Shown here piece after piece: positions 1-9,716 of a stretch of DNA of 64,000 nucleotides. Origin of the DNA: Sulfobacillus sp. (lineage in GTDB: Bacteria; Bacillota; Sulfobacillia; Sulfobacillales; Sulfobacillaceae). The notes under the pieces were generated by a model, which was not told the origin of the DNA, searched no databases, and was given only the letters and a program-made list of their open reading frames with translations. The DNA is taken from positions 1 to 64,000 of the forward strand of contig DAHWKJ010000083.1 of NCBI GenBank assembly GCA_027343695.1, given 5' to 3'. Made by a program: the position numbers and the translations under genes. The stretch's first letter is position 1. The number at the start of each line of letters is the position of its first letter.

Positions 1-2
1 AT

Positions 3-350
3 GGCCGGGCCCGGCAAATGTTAGACGGGGAGACCCCGGATCCCATGGAACTCGACGAGACCTGGAGCGATTATCTCGGAGGGGATTATGCCGTGTGCTT
101 GTGGGCCGTCACCCCGGAAAATATTGCCTGTAAAGGCCATCTGATCACCGTGATTCGGGCATTGCTCCGGTCTCCGAAACGGGATGCTCGCTCGTGGCAG
201 CAACGACTGCGACACGCCGTCTCGGCTTTGGACCGGTTGGAGAGGCCCTTCGCCGCCGGGGACCAACTGCGCTTTGGCGCCGTATCCTCGCGGATGCTCT
301 ACGTCGATGCGCCGAAAGCCTATTTTCCGGAAGCGTTTCAGGCGGAATAG
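3..350 (+). CDS. hypothetical protein, C-terminal part (frame open to window edge)
   Basis: ORF 18..350; same frame is open upstream to base 3, so probably truncated by the window. Confidence 0.4.
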   Translation, partial: GRARQMLDGETPDPMELDETWSDYLGGDYAVCLWAVTPENIACKGHLITVIRALLRSPKRDARSWQQRLRHAVSALDRLERPFAAGDQLRFGAVSSRMLYVDAPKAYFPEAFQAE

Positions 351-680
351 GGACGATGACGACCGGGTGGCTGCGCCTTTTCGGCCGCACAGAAATAGGT
401 TCGATATTAAAACTATGAATGTAACGAATCACCTGCTAATGGGGGCGTTAGTACATTAGCACTCGTCCCTGATCCACTCATTTTGGTCGAATATCCCTGT
501 CTCGATACATGGCGCCGATCAACACGCAACGTCCCGGTTTTGTTCAGCCTCAGAAGCCGTTGATCCATCACAAAATACTGATACCCATTTTTAGAAGGCT
601 TCAGTTGTTCCATGCATTGAGTACCGCTATGAATGGAGTTCAAGGTCGGAGCGCCAGAGAAAACCTCCCCACGGTAAGGC

Positions 681-1289
681 TTATGAGTTCTCTTCCGCCG
701 ACTCCAGACGGGTTCGTAACGCCTTCAATTCTTGACCAATTCCTTGCATTTCTTGTTCGGCTATCCCCAAGAACTTAGTGAGTTCTGTCTGGCGATCCTG
801 ATCGACTTCCATCACGTGGCGGACCTCATTATAGAGGTCTAAAGCGCGGTCAAGTTCCTGGCGCAGATTTTGCACCCGGTCGGTCAACTCCGCTCGACGA
901 TGACGCTCTTCATCTTTCACCACCATTGGTGCCAAGCTTTGAATCAGCTCCAAATCGTCCGTTGAAACCCTGATGGCGATGACATCATTGCTCTTGCCAG
1001 AGGCAGCCTCTATCCAAAGCAGCGGATCGGGCACCGGCACCCCATTAATGAAACCCTGCCACGGAGCCAGCGGGATCTCAATCCGCCGATGCACGGAAAT
1101 CGCCATAGCCAGCCCCGAGGCATCTCCAATTTGACTCACAAACCGTACCCGGTTTGGATTCGCTAACAGAAAACCCACAGCGATTTGCACAGCTGGTGCC
1201 GCAATAGAAATTCTCGCTAAATGGGTCAAAATCCGTCGGACATCAATGAGGAATTCTGACACAGGTATTCTCCCCCTATTTTCGAGCAC
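681..1289 (-). CDS. hypothetical protein with C-terminal coiled coil
   Basis: 202-aa ORF; heptad-like Leu/Glu/Arg-rich C-terminal half. Confidence 0.6.
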   Translation of the reverse strand: MLENRGRIPVSEFLIDVRRILTHLARISIAAPAVQIAVGFLLANPNRVRFVSQIGDASGLAMAISVHRRIEIPLAPWQGFINGVPVPDPLLWIEAASGKSNDVIAIRVSTDDLELIQSLAPMVVKDEERHRRAELTDRVQNLRQELDRALDLYNEVRHVMEVDQDRQTELTKFLGIAEQEMQGIGQELKALRTRLESAEENS

Positions 1290-1400
1290 AAAGAGACCGT
1301 CAAAACATCCTTCCTAGAATACCACCATCCTCGCGTCCGATGTCGATCAAATGCGTCCTAACTGCTACCATGAATGTAATCGTGAACCAAGCAGGGAGAC

Positions 1401-2534
1401 TTGTCTATGAAATATATCGGGGTAATGTCTGGAACTTCCTTAGACGGGATTGACGCGACGATGGTCGAAGTGCCTGAGACAGAAATTCTTCCGCTGCCTA
1501 TCCACGTGTTGGGCCATCAATTTATAGAATGGGACTCAAAGCTTCGCCGCGATCTGTTGGCGTTAGCGGACGGCACCCCCTTCGCAGCCCAATCCATAGT
1601 GAAGATGTCCCAAGCGATATCCCAAGCGCATGTCGCCATCATCCTGCGCCTTCTTCAAGCCACCGATAGCCATCCCAGTGACATTGTAGCGGTCGGTATG
1701 CATGGACAAACGGTGTGGCACGAACCGCCACAGCGCGACCATTTGGGCTATTCTTGGCAACTAGGATCGCCGAGTTGGGTGGCCAATCGCACCCGCATCA
1801 CGACCGTAGGAGACTTTCGACTAAGCGATCTAGCGTTAGGTGGCCATGGAGCCCCTCTGGCCCCATACGCACACCGCCTATTATTCTACAACCCGTCTCG
1901 CCGGGTCGGGGTACTGAACGTTGGGGGCATTAGCAATGTAACCCTGATCGATCCCCACTTGTCATGCCCACCTGTGGCCAGTGATTTAGGCCCCGGCAAC
2001 ATGATCATCGATGCCCTATGCGCCTACTATACAGACCACCGCCAACAAATGGACCAAGACGGCGCCATGGCCTCACGAGGACATCTGGATCGTGCACTGT
2101 TAGAGACACTTCTAGCCGAGCCGTTCTTCCACCAAGATCCTCCTAAGTCTACAGGTCGGGAGGCCTTCGGATCCCATTATGCTGCGAGGTTTTTGCATCT
2201 TCCTCCCGATGACGCCGTCACGACCGCATCGTGGCTCACGGTCCATAGCATTGCAAAAGGAATCACAAGGCTGGGGGCTCCCGACCTACTGTACGTAGCG
2301 GGTGGAGGCGCCAAGAATCCCTGGATCTTAGAGCATCTCCAAACCGCATTACCTGACGTGCCGGTAAAGACCACCGAGGTCCTCGGCATCGCGGTCGATC
2401 AAGTGGAAACCGTGGCATTTGCCCTCTTGGCACGGGCCGCCGTTCACAAAGAAGCCGCCAACCTTCCAACCGTTACCGGCTCTCGCGGATCCGCCATACT
2501 GGGCACGGTGGCTGAGGTGTCTCGGGAAACCTGA
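1401..2534 (+). CDS. anmK: anhydro-N-acetylmuramic acid kinase
   Basis: MKYIGVMSGTSLDGIDA N-terminus, DLGPGNMIID and GGGAKNP motifs; likely start at 1407 (MKYIG). Confidence 0.95.
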   Translation: MSMKYIGVMSGTSLDGIDATMVEVPETEILPLPIHVLGHQFIEWDSKLRRDLLALADGTPFAAQSIVKMSQAISQAHVAIILRLLQATDSHPSDIVAVGMHGQTVWHEPPQRDHLGYSWQLGSPSWVANRTRITTVGDFRLSDLALGGHGAPLAPYAHRLLFYNPSRRVGVLNVGGISNVTLIDPHLSCPPVASDLGPGNMIIDALCAYYTDHRQQMDQDGAMASRGHLDRALLETLLAEPFFHQDPPKSTGREAFGSHYAARFLHLPPDDAVTTASWLTVHSIAKGITRLGAPDLLYVAGGGAKNPWILEHLQTALPDVPVKTTEVLGIAVDQVETVAFALLARAAVHKEAANLPTVTGSRGSAILGTVAEVSRET

Positions 2535-2847
2535 AAATCTCTTCGGCTTCAATTTTATTTTTGGCATATTAAGGGATCCCATGCTTTTTGAGTGCTAGCC
2601 CAAGCGCTATTGGGCATAATGTTGGTAACATCCGCAAATCGCCCAATCGTCCAATAACCGGCAAGTTGATGGATTACAGACCGGACCATAGCATGTTTTT
2701 ATCTTAAGAGGGAGCAGGAAAATGCCCGTCAACCGCGAATAATATGATACGGCTGACAATCGCCGTCACAGGGGTGGCGGTTGTTCTATATAATGGGGGT
2801 ATAGCCAGCCCAACCTGAAGTGTGGGTACAGAAAGGAGCGGCGTCGA

Positions 2848-3702
2848 ATGAAATCGCTAACCGAACGAGAAATCCGGGCACTTATTCACCTATTAGGGGA
2901 TGACGATATCAAAACCGCGCAGATTGCACGGAAGACGCTCCTGGAATCCCGTCACGATGCCGAGCCATTCTTGGAGGAAGCGCGAGATTCTTTGGATCCG
3001 CACGTGCGGACCCGGGTCTATAGCATCTTAGAGCGTCTACGGCTCGATGAATTAGGCCAACGATTCGACCAATTTTCTTCGATGCCCTCGGCGTGGTTGG
3101 ATCTTGAGGAAGGCGCATTTCTTATCGCCGAATCCGGATACCCCAATATCAATCGTGCCCACTACCGAGAGATGTTGGACAACATTGCCGGGGATTTTAA
3201 GACCCGTTGGGACGAAAAGGGATTGACGCGGGGCCGAGAGCTGATCGAAGCGCTCAACGAATATTTTTTTAACGAACTCGGTTTTACCGGAAATCACACC
3301 ACGTATTACGATCCCGACAACAGCTATCTCAACCAAGTCCTGGATCGACGTATTGGAATCCCAATCAGCCTGTCAATGGTCTATCTGTTAATCGCGCGTC
3401 GCCTCAGGATCCCCGTTATCGGCATCAGTATGCCGGGTCACTTCCTGCTCCAATATAACGACAGCCTCTTCATAGACGCTTTTCAAAAAGGACAACTATT
3501 GAATCGGGGAGAGTGTGTCCAATACTTGATGAATAACGGTTTTGGATTCCATCCCGCCTACTTGAGTCCAACGCCCACCCGCTTCATGTTGGTGCGCATG
3601 CTGACTAATCTCATTCAAATCTATAGCACGCAAGACCCCGATCGGGCCGATTCACTCACCAGTTTTCGCGATATGTTGACCCAATCCTATGCAAAAGTCT
3701 GA
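2848..3702 (+). CDS. SirB1-family / transglutaminase-like core protein
   Basis: NxYFFNELGFTGNHTTYYDPDNSYLNQVLDRRIGIPISLSMVYLLIARRL...GISMPGHFLLQY is typical of the Transglut_core2 family; upstream GGAG RBS. Confidence 0.85.
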   Translation: MKSLTEREIRALIHLLGDDDIKTAQIARKTLLESRHDAEPFLEEARDSLDPHVRTRVYSILERLRLDELGQRFDQFSSMPSAWLDLEEGAFLIAESGYPNINRAHYREMLDNIAGDFKTRWDEKGLTRGRELIEALNEYFFNELGFTGNHTTYYDPDNSYLNQVLDRRIGIPISLSMVYLLIARRLRIPVIGISMPGHFLLQYNDSLFIDAFQKGQLLNRGECVQYLMNNGFGFHPAYLSPTPTRFMLVRMLTNLIQIYSTQDPDRADSLTSFRDMLTQSYAKV

Positions 3703-3727
3703 TTCATCAAGGCCTCGCGATACGGGA

Positions 3728-4450
3728 TTAGCCGGCATTCACCAGACCGGCGAGATACGGGAGCACGTCATAAATTGGTCCGGTTAATACGCGATGCAAG
3801 AGGTCCGGTGCCAACTCTCCCTCACCCACCCACCAGGTCTGCATTCCGACGGCCAGGGCAGGGCGGATATCCTCTTCAGGGTCGTTGCCCACCATCAGCC
3901 AGTGCCGAGGATTAATATTGAATCCGGTGGCTGCCTCTTGATAGTAAGCTGGGTGTGGTTTGGACGCATGGACAATCTCAAAACAGGAGATCCAATCGAA
4001 GGGAAACCCTTCGAGTCCCGCCCAGCGCAATCGCTCTTCAATCGCCACACGAGGAAATAGGGGACTCGTGAGTAAGGCAATCTTCAGGCCTAATTCCCGA
4101 ATGTGAGCCAAAAAACCCATCATACCAGGTATGGGTCTTCCGAGGTACTGTAACTTCGGAAACTGATCGCGGTAATACTCTTCAAATACTGTTTGGACCG
4201 CCTCGGGATCTAGTCCGGTACGTGCCTGCAAGTGTTCATAAAAAGCATCGGCCAAGAGACTCGGTTCATGATTTTGCGACACGATCCACCGAGTGGTGGC
4301 CATAACGTCTTGAGACAACGTCTCGGCGATGCCTAGACGCGGTGCAATCCACCGATCTACGTCAGCCAAATAGGTCGGGATAAATTGGTTGGATAGCCGG
4401 AGCAGCGTGCCATCGAGATCGAGCCCAAGGGCCAGAATGGTACTTTTCAT
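3728..4450 (-). CDS. HAD-superfamily hydrolase
   Basis: LGLDLDGTLLR, ALLTSPLFP, KPHPAYYQEA, MVGNDPEEDIRPA HAD motifs. Confidence 0.9.
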   Translation of the reverse strand: MKSTILALGLDLDGTLLRLSNQFIPTYLADVDRWIAPRLGIAETLSQDVMATTRWIVSQNHEPSLLADAFYEHLQARTGLDPEAVQTVFEEYYRDQFPKLQYLGRPIPGMMGFLAHIRELGLKIALLTSPLFPRVAIEERLRWAGLEGFPFDWISCFEIVHASKPHPAYYQEAATGFNINPRHWLMVGNDPEEDIRPALAVGMQTWWVGEGELAPDLLHRVLTGPIYDVLPYLAGLVNAG

Positions 4451-4547
4451 AAGAACTAATCACCTTTCTGTCGCCGGATATCAGCGGTATGTTGAGGACC
4501 TTTCTCTATGATACACTCTTCTTAACTCGGGAAGGAGACTCCTTATC

Positions 4548-5129
4548 ATGCGACTGACGGCCGATGGTCTAGTTTTGGCAGGAGGAAGGTCGCGTCGGAT
4601 GGGGCAAAACAAGGCAGACCTTCCCTATGGTTCATCAACCAGCTTGGTCCAACATGCTCGTGATGTCCTAGAGGCTGCCGTTTCCGGAATGGTATGGGTG
4701 TCCCGTCCCCTGACCTGGAATGACCCGACCGAAAACGATATTCCTGATGCGGTAGCGGCCCAGGGTCCGTTACACGGCATTTGGCAAGGGCTTACGCGTA
4801 CTCACCATGAATGGCTCGCCGTCGTGGCCGTGGATTGCCCGAATGTTCCACCTGAACTATATGAGACCTTATATCGTGCAAGGCGTGCGACGGATCGCGT
4901 ACTCATCCCCTATTATGGCGCAGTGGCCCAGCCTTTGGCTGCTCTATGGTCCAAAGCTCTCACTGATGCTATTGCCAAAGACCTACAGGCTGAACAATTT
5001 AAGGTCCAAACCCTACTGGATCGCGTAGCGACTCACTATATCAAGGTGCGCCAACCTGATTGGTTAGTGAATCTCAATACGCCGGGAGACTGGGAAAATT
5101 GGCGGCAGACCACGGGAGGTCGGCCATGA
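4548..5129 (+). CDS. mobA: molybdenum cofactor guanylyltransferase
   Basis: LVLAGGRSRRMGQNKADLPYG nucleotidyltransferase motif; adjacent to mobB/moeA. Confidence 0.9.
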   Translation: MRLTADGLVLAGGRSRRMGQNKADLPYGSSTSLVQHARDVLEAAVSGMVWVSRPLTWNDPTENDIPDAVAAQGPLHGIWQGLTRTHHEWLAVVAVDCPNVPPELYETLYRARRATDRVLIPYYGAVAQPLAALWSKALTDAIAKDLQAEQFKVQTLLDRVATHYIKVRQPDWLVNLNTPGDWENWRQTTGGRP

Positions 5130-5650
5130 CCGTATGGCACGTAGCGGGAAATTCCGGACTCGGCAAAACACTTTTACTAGAGGCTTTAATCCCTCAGTTA
5201 TCTGGCACCGTTAGAGTCCTGAAACATAGCCATCATGCACTAGAGCGCGACGCCGTGGGAACCGATACGGCTCGTTTAAGCCAAGCCACTTCCACCGTCA
5301 GAATTCATGAAGACGGCCTAGTATTACGCGGTAAACGTCCTGACTTCGTAGATTTCGTCACCTGGTATGCCTCTCAATGCGACCATTTGCTGATCGAAGG
5401 CTTAAAGTTCCTGAATACGCCAAAGATCTACCTCTCCCGCGATCCCAACCAACCCCACATTACGGTTGGTACGCTGGTCGGCCCCAAGCGTCCGACGTCT
5501 TTAAATGTCTTTTGGATAGCCGCAGATTTGCCTTTAACCCGTAGCAGTGCCACGGATATCGCTTGCGAACTCGTTAAAGAAGCGACGGAGGCCACCTTCA
5601 CCTGGGATGTCCTGATTCAAGCCCTGAAGACGTTTACAGGTGACAGCTAG
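5126..5650 (+). CDS. mobB: molybdopterin-guanine dinucleotide biosynthesis protein B
   Basis: MTVWHVAGNSGLGKTLLLEALIPQL P-loop, KHSHH motif; ATG overlaps mobA stop (ATGA at 5126); ORF track start 5060 is too long. Confidence 0.88.
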   Translation: MTVWHVAGNSGLGKTLLLEALIPQLSGTVRVLKHSHHALERDAVGTDTARLSQATSTVRIHEDGLVLRGKRPDFVDFVTWYASQCDHLLIEGLKFLNTPKIYLSRDPNQPHITVGTLVGPKRPTSLNVFWIAADLPLTRSSATDIACELVKEATEATFTWDVLIQALKTFTGDS

Positions 5651-5754
5651 GACCCCCTGTATACGGCCTACTGGGGCCGATCACGCGCGTAGTTAAGTTG
5701 CCATACGCCAACGTTTCAGAGTACCATAAACCATGCAACTCCAAAAAAGGGACG

Positions 5755-7011
5755 ATGGTTATGGCCCACACAACGGTTTCAGAAGCACTAGACCAACTAT
5801 TTCAAGCCACTAATCCGCTCTCTGAAGTTGAGTCGGTAGCGCTTGACGCAAGTCTCGGCCGAACCTTGGCAGCCGACCTTGCAGCACCGTTTGCGGTTCC
5901 GCGTTTTGACCGTTCCGCCATGGATGGCTATGCCATTCGGGCCCAAGATGTACCTGGCACCTTGGTGCTCACGGGATCTATGGTGGCAGGACAAAGCGAC
6001 GGGCCCCGGTGCGAACCCGGCCAGGCTATCCGTATCCTCACGGGAGCGCCCATTCCTGATGGTGCCGACGCCGTCATCGAACAAGAGCAGGTCCATCGTC
6101 TGGATCTGCAAATCCAGATCCCCTTAACCATCCGGAAGGGCCGCAATATCTCAAAAGCAGGAAGTGAGTTGGGCTTGGGGGACCATGTTCTCCGTCGCGG
6201 GCAGCGAATCGGCCCCACTGAAGTAGCCATGATGGCGGCAATCGGCCACGAACACGTCATGGTGTTCCGAGCTCCCCATGTCTTGTTAATCACTACGGGC
6301 GATGAGTTAACCTTGCCCGGAACGCCGCTCTCCCCTTCTCATATTTACGATGTCAACCGGTTTCTCCTTGGATCCTGGCTCCATGCCGCGGGTGCGGTGG
6401 TGACTACCCTAGCGATTATTCCCGATCAGGCTGGCCAGTTCATCAGGAGGCTCCATAAGGCCCTCGCGGCCGAACCTTTTGATTTGGTGGTGTCAAGCGG
6501 TGGTGTTTCCGTGGGCGATCGAGACGACGTAATTCATGCCTTAACCCAAGACACCGAACTGCTGTTTTGGCGAGTGGATATGCACCCGGGGAAATCGGTG
6601 GCAGGCGCTCGCTTTGAAGGCACCCCGATTCTTGCTCTTTCCGGTAATCCGGGGGCTGCCATGACCTCGTGGTTAATCCTCGGGGCCCCCCTGTTGGCGC
6701 ACCTTAACCATGGTGAAATTTATCAAGAACGGATCCGAGGCCGGCTTTTACAAAGCTTTAACAAGTCTACACGAGAAACCCGATACCTCCGGGTACGCAC
6801 CTATTCCGATGACCGAGGTCTGCACTTAGACTGGAATCTTCCCCAGCAGTCCGATGTGCTAGGGTCATTTAGCGCTGCAGACGCCTTTGCAATCATCCCC
6901 AATTCGAGTCCTGCCATCGGTGCTGACACGATGCTCGACGGCCTTCGAACCGGGGGACTGGGTCCCATGAGTATTACCTGGAACCCAAAGGATCGTGACA
7001 CAAAGATTTAA
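5755..7011 (+). CDS. moeA: molybdopterin molybdenumtransferase
   Basis: FDRSAMDGYAI, ILTGAPIPDGADAVIEQE, SGGVSVGDRDDV, SGNPGAAM motifs; start likely 5755/5761 rather than 5698. Confidence 0.93.
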   Translation: MVMAHTTVSEALDQLFQATNPLSEVESVALDASLGRTLAADLAAPFAVPRFDRSAMDGYAIRAQDVPGTLVLTGSMVAGQSDGPRCEPGQAIRILTGAPIPDGADAVIEQEQVHRLDLQIQIPLTIRKGRNISKAGSELGLGDHVLRRGQRIGPTEVAMMAAIGHEHVMVFRAPHVLLITTGDELTLPGTPLSPSHIYDVNRFLLGSWLHAAGAVVTTLAIIPDQAGQFIRRLHKALAAEPFDLVVSSGGVSVGDRDDVIHALTQDTELLFWRVDMHPGKSVAGARFEGTPILALSGNPGAAMTSWLILGAPLLAHLNHGEIYQERIRGRLLQSFNKSTRETRYLRVRTYSDDRGLHLDWNLPQQSDVLGSFSAADAFAIIPNSSPAIGADTMLDGLRTGGLGPMSITWNPKDRDTKI

Positions 7012-7017
7012 GAGAGG

Positions 7018-7866
7018 ATGATATCCATGCCCGACCTACCCCAAACATTTGACGCCATTGCGCACCAATTTTCTGGGCAATTTGTTGTTTACGCCGAACA
7101 CATGGCAACCGGAGAAGTTATTGAATATGGGATTCCCCATCCCATGGAGACGGCGTCTGTGATTAAACTCCCCATTATGATTACCGCAATGAAACAGGTC
7201 GAAGAAGGCACATTAAGTCTCGATCAACTCGTCACCATGGAATCCTCCGACATCGTCGCGGGATCCGGTGTGCTACAAAATCTTTCAGAGGGATTACGCC
7301 TCTCCTTGCGCGATGTCATGATGCTCATGATCACGGTCAGCGATAACACGGCAACCAATATGGTAGTCCGGTTGGTGGGACTCGAACCCATCAATGCCTT
7401 CATGGCCGCACTCGGAGCCCATGATACCGTCATTAAGAAACCTATCGACTTCACGTTACCCCCACCCATCGGGCTCTCTACCCCGAAAGACCTAGTCACC
7501 TTGCTTCGGGGCATCTATCACCGGACCCTGGTCAGTGCCAAAGCCAGTGAGTGGATGTGGGATGTACTGACTCGGCAACAATACAACACCGTCCTGGCTC
7601 GGAGTCTACCCTATCACCTCCTCGAAGAGGGAGATGACGAACCCGCCACCATAGTGATCGGAAGTAAGAGCGGGTCAGTGGAAGGCGTCCGGAATGATGC
7701 CGGTATCTTCACCACGCCATGGGGCGACTACGCAGTGGCTATCATGAGCGAGGGGTGTCAGGACCTAAGGTTTCATGTGGACAACGAGGCACATCGCATC
7801 CTTCCGGCAGTGAGCCGGGCCGTCTTAGAGCACTTTGCGCCCAAGGCTTTAACCGACTCCGACTAA
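7018..7866 (+). CDS. class A beta-lactamase-fold serine hydrolase
   Basis: SVIK (SxxK), SDN in VSDNTATN, KSG in GSKSGSVEG; no recognisable ExxLN omega-loop motif. Confidence 0.85.
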   Translation: MISMPDLPQTFDAIAHQFSGQFVVYAEHMATGEVIEYGIPHPMETASVIKLPIMITAMKQVEEGTLSLDQLVTMESSDIVAGSGVLQNLSEGLRLSLRDVMMLMITVSDNTATNMVVRLVGLEPINAFMAALGAHDTVIKKPIDFTLPPPIGLSTPKDLVTLLRGIYHRTLVSAKASEWMWDVLTRQQYNTVLARSLPYHLLEEGDDEPATIVIGSKSGSVEGVRNDAGIFTTPWGDYAVAIMSEGCQDLRFHVDNEAHRILPAVSRAVLEHFAPKALTDSD

Positions 7867-8201
7867 CGAAGGAGGGCTTGCCACGCTTCGGGATCAAATC
7901 CCACCATGATGGTATTTCCAGTCCGCCAGAGGGGACGCCGGATAAGGCGTGGCTCTCTGGCCATCGCTGCAATCCAATCCGTGTCGGAATCCGCCTGATC
8001 TCGAAGCTCTCGATACTTGGGGCTCTTGGTGGATAAGAGTTTTCCGACGCCTCCCACTTCATTCGCCAAGGCCTGCACTTCAGCCGGGGACAGGGGAGAT
8101 TCAATCAGGTCATGCTCGGTTACCGAGATATTGTGGTCCGCGAGCCACGCTCGCGCTTTGGCACAGGTACTTCACCGCCGGTAACAGTATAAGTCCGGCA
8201 T
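7863..8201 (-). CDS. ArsC/Spx-family thioredoxin-fold protein with in-frame TGA at redox position; candidate selenoprotein
   Basis: Read through TGA (8172-8174): MPDLYCYRR-U-STCAKARAWLADHNISVTEHDLIESPLSPAEVQAL...EPRLIRRPLWRTGNTIMVGFDPEAWQALLR. GGGGG RBS-like run just upstream; the ORF track shows only the 71-aa tail 7863..8078. Confidence 0.7.
8139..8155 (-). promoter_or_regulatory. candidate bacterial SECIS hairpin
   Basis: CGCGAGC-GUG-GCUCGCG: perfect 7-bp stem, 3-nt loop starting with G, loop begins 23 nt after the TGA. Confidence 0.6.
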
Positions 8202-8206
8202 GGGTG

Positions 8207-8692
8207 TTACCCCCTTCGCACATTTTTGTTACAGGATTGACAAATACCAAACAACTTGAGTTCGTGGTCCATCACTTTAAATCCCCGCTGCTTAAGAATA
8301 CGATCTTCTAAAGAGTCCAGAAGATCTTCGTTAAACTCGTCGACTTTTCCGCACCGTAAACAGACCAAATGATGGTGCCGATGCAGTTCCTCCTGGTTAA
8401 ACTCGTATCGCGCTTTCCCGTCGTTAAAGCTAATGCGCTGGAGGATGTCCAAATCGGTTAACAACTCCAGTGCACGATATACGGTCGCCAGGCCAATGTC
8501 AGAAAACTCTCTTTTGACCAAACGATGAATTTCCTCAGCAGACAGATGCTCGCCCGGATGCTCAGCAAATATCCGGATCACCACTTCACGCTGAGGCGTG
8601 AGGCGTTTTGACCCTTCCTCCAGTTTACGAAACACTGAGGACAGTTGTGGCACGCTCAATCTCACCCTTACTTTTGAGGTTCTAGTAGACAT
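8207..8692 (-). CDS. Fur-family transcriptional regulator (Fur/PerR type)
   Basis: LTPQREVVIRIF, HLSAEEIHRLVK, LATVYRALELL, HRHHHLVCLRCGKVDEF, CQSC motif. Confidence 0.93.
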   Translation of the reverse strand: MSTRTSKVRVRLSVPQLSSVFRKLEEGSKRLTPQREVVIRIFAEHPGEHLSAEEIHRLVKREFSDIGLATVYRALELLTDLDILQRISFNDGKARYEFNQEELHRHHHLVCLRCGKVDEFNEDLLDSLEDRILKQRGFKVMDHELKLFGICQSCNKNVRRG

Positions 8693-8744
8693 AGTCTACC
8701 ACGAACCGCATCGCGCCCGCACGTTCTAAGCCACTTAGAGATTC

Positions 8745-9701
8745 CTATCCCAGAGTATGGCTCAGCCCAGCCATTTGAACCCATAGCCGATTTTCCGCTT
8801 GATCGAACACCTTGGACTGCGGCCCATCAATTACCTCAGCGGTAACTTCCTCACCACGATGCGCCGGCAAGCAATGGAGAAATATGGCTTGCGGTTTGGC
8901 TAATTTCATGAAGTTCCGGTTAATCTGAAAGCCTTGCATAAGGTGACGTTTGCGATCCAAATCCCCCTCGTCTCCCATGGACACAAAGACATCCGTCGTT
9001 ACCACATCCGCCCCAAAGAGAGCCCGTTCGGGATTATCGGTGATGGTGATTGACCCCCCAGTCAGTGACGCCTCCCCACGGGCCCATTCCACAATTTGCG
9101 GTAACGGTTGGTACTCTATAGGGGTCGCAATCGTGATATCCATTCCAAGTTTGGCCCCAATGACCATATACGAATGGGCCATGTTGTTGCCGTCTCCTAG
9201 ATAGCTGACCTTGATTCCCGACCATCCCCCAAGCTCCTCGCGAATCGTCATGGCATCTGCCAAGATCTGAAAAGGATGCGCACGATCGGTCAAGGCGTTA
9301 AACACCGGAACCGTCGCGTGACGTCGTAAGGCTTGGACCGTTTCGTGCCGGTGAGCCCGTACCACGATCCCGTCCACGTATCGCGACAGCACGCGAGCCG
9401 TATCTTCCAAAGACTCTCCCCGCCCTAACTGGCTACTCCCCCAATCCAGCGAGACCGACTCCGCGCCTAACATGCTAATCGCCACTTGGAAGGAAACCCG
9501 GGTTCGCGTGGAAGGGAGTTCAAATAGAAGCGCCACATGCTTACCCGCGAGTACTCGCCGGGATTGCACAGTCTCTCGATTGCCCTTCATCCATTGAGCC
9601 GTATTCAATATTTGCTTGATTTCTTCGGGAGTCCATTCCATCATCGATACGACAGACCGACCTTTTAACGCGGGTAAACTAACCGTCAGTTGCTCCACCA
9701 T
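8745..9701 (-). CDS. argF: ornithine carbamoyltransferase
   Basis: FELPSTRTRVSFQVA, HPFQILADAMTIRE, FLHCLPAHRGEEV motifs; start MVEQLTV at 9701. Confidence 0.95.
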   Translation of the reverse strand: MVEQLTVSLPALKGRSVVSMMEWTPEEIKQILNTAQWMKGNRETVQSRRVLAGKHVALLFELPSTRTRVSFQVAISMLGAESVSLDWGSSQLGRGESLEDTARVLSRYVDGIVVRAHRHETVQALRRHATVPVFNALTDRAHPFQILADAMTIREELGGWSGIKVSYLGDGNNMAHSYMVIGAKLGMDITIATPIEYQPLPQIVEWARGEASLTGGSITITDNPERALFGADVVTTDVFVSMGDEGDLDRKRHLMQGFQINRNFMKLAKPQAIFLHCLPAHRGEEVTAEVIDGPQSKVFDQAENRLWVQMAGLSHTLG

Positions 9702-9716
9702 AACAACCACCTCCAG

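Noticed and set aside
2756-2794. Strong promoter before the SirB1-like gene (TATAAT at 2789)
   Set aside because: A good -10 but no acceptable -35 at 16-18 bp; an overlapping inverted repeat (ACAATCGCC..GGCGGTTGT) is noted, but support is too weak for a feature.
8172-8174. TGA in the ArsC/Spx gene as a simple pseudogene or sequencing error
   Set aside because: Not excluded, but not preferred: the rest of the frame is intact, the stop sits exactly on the redox Cys, and a SECIS-like stem follows at the right distance.
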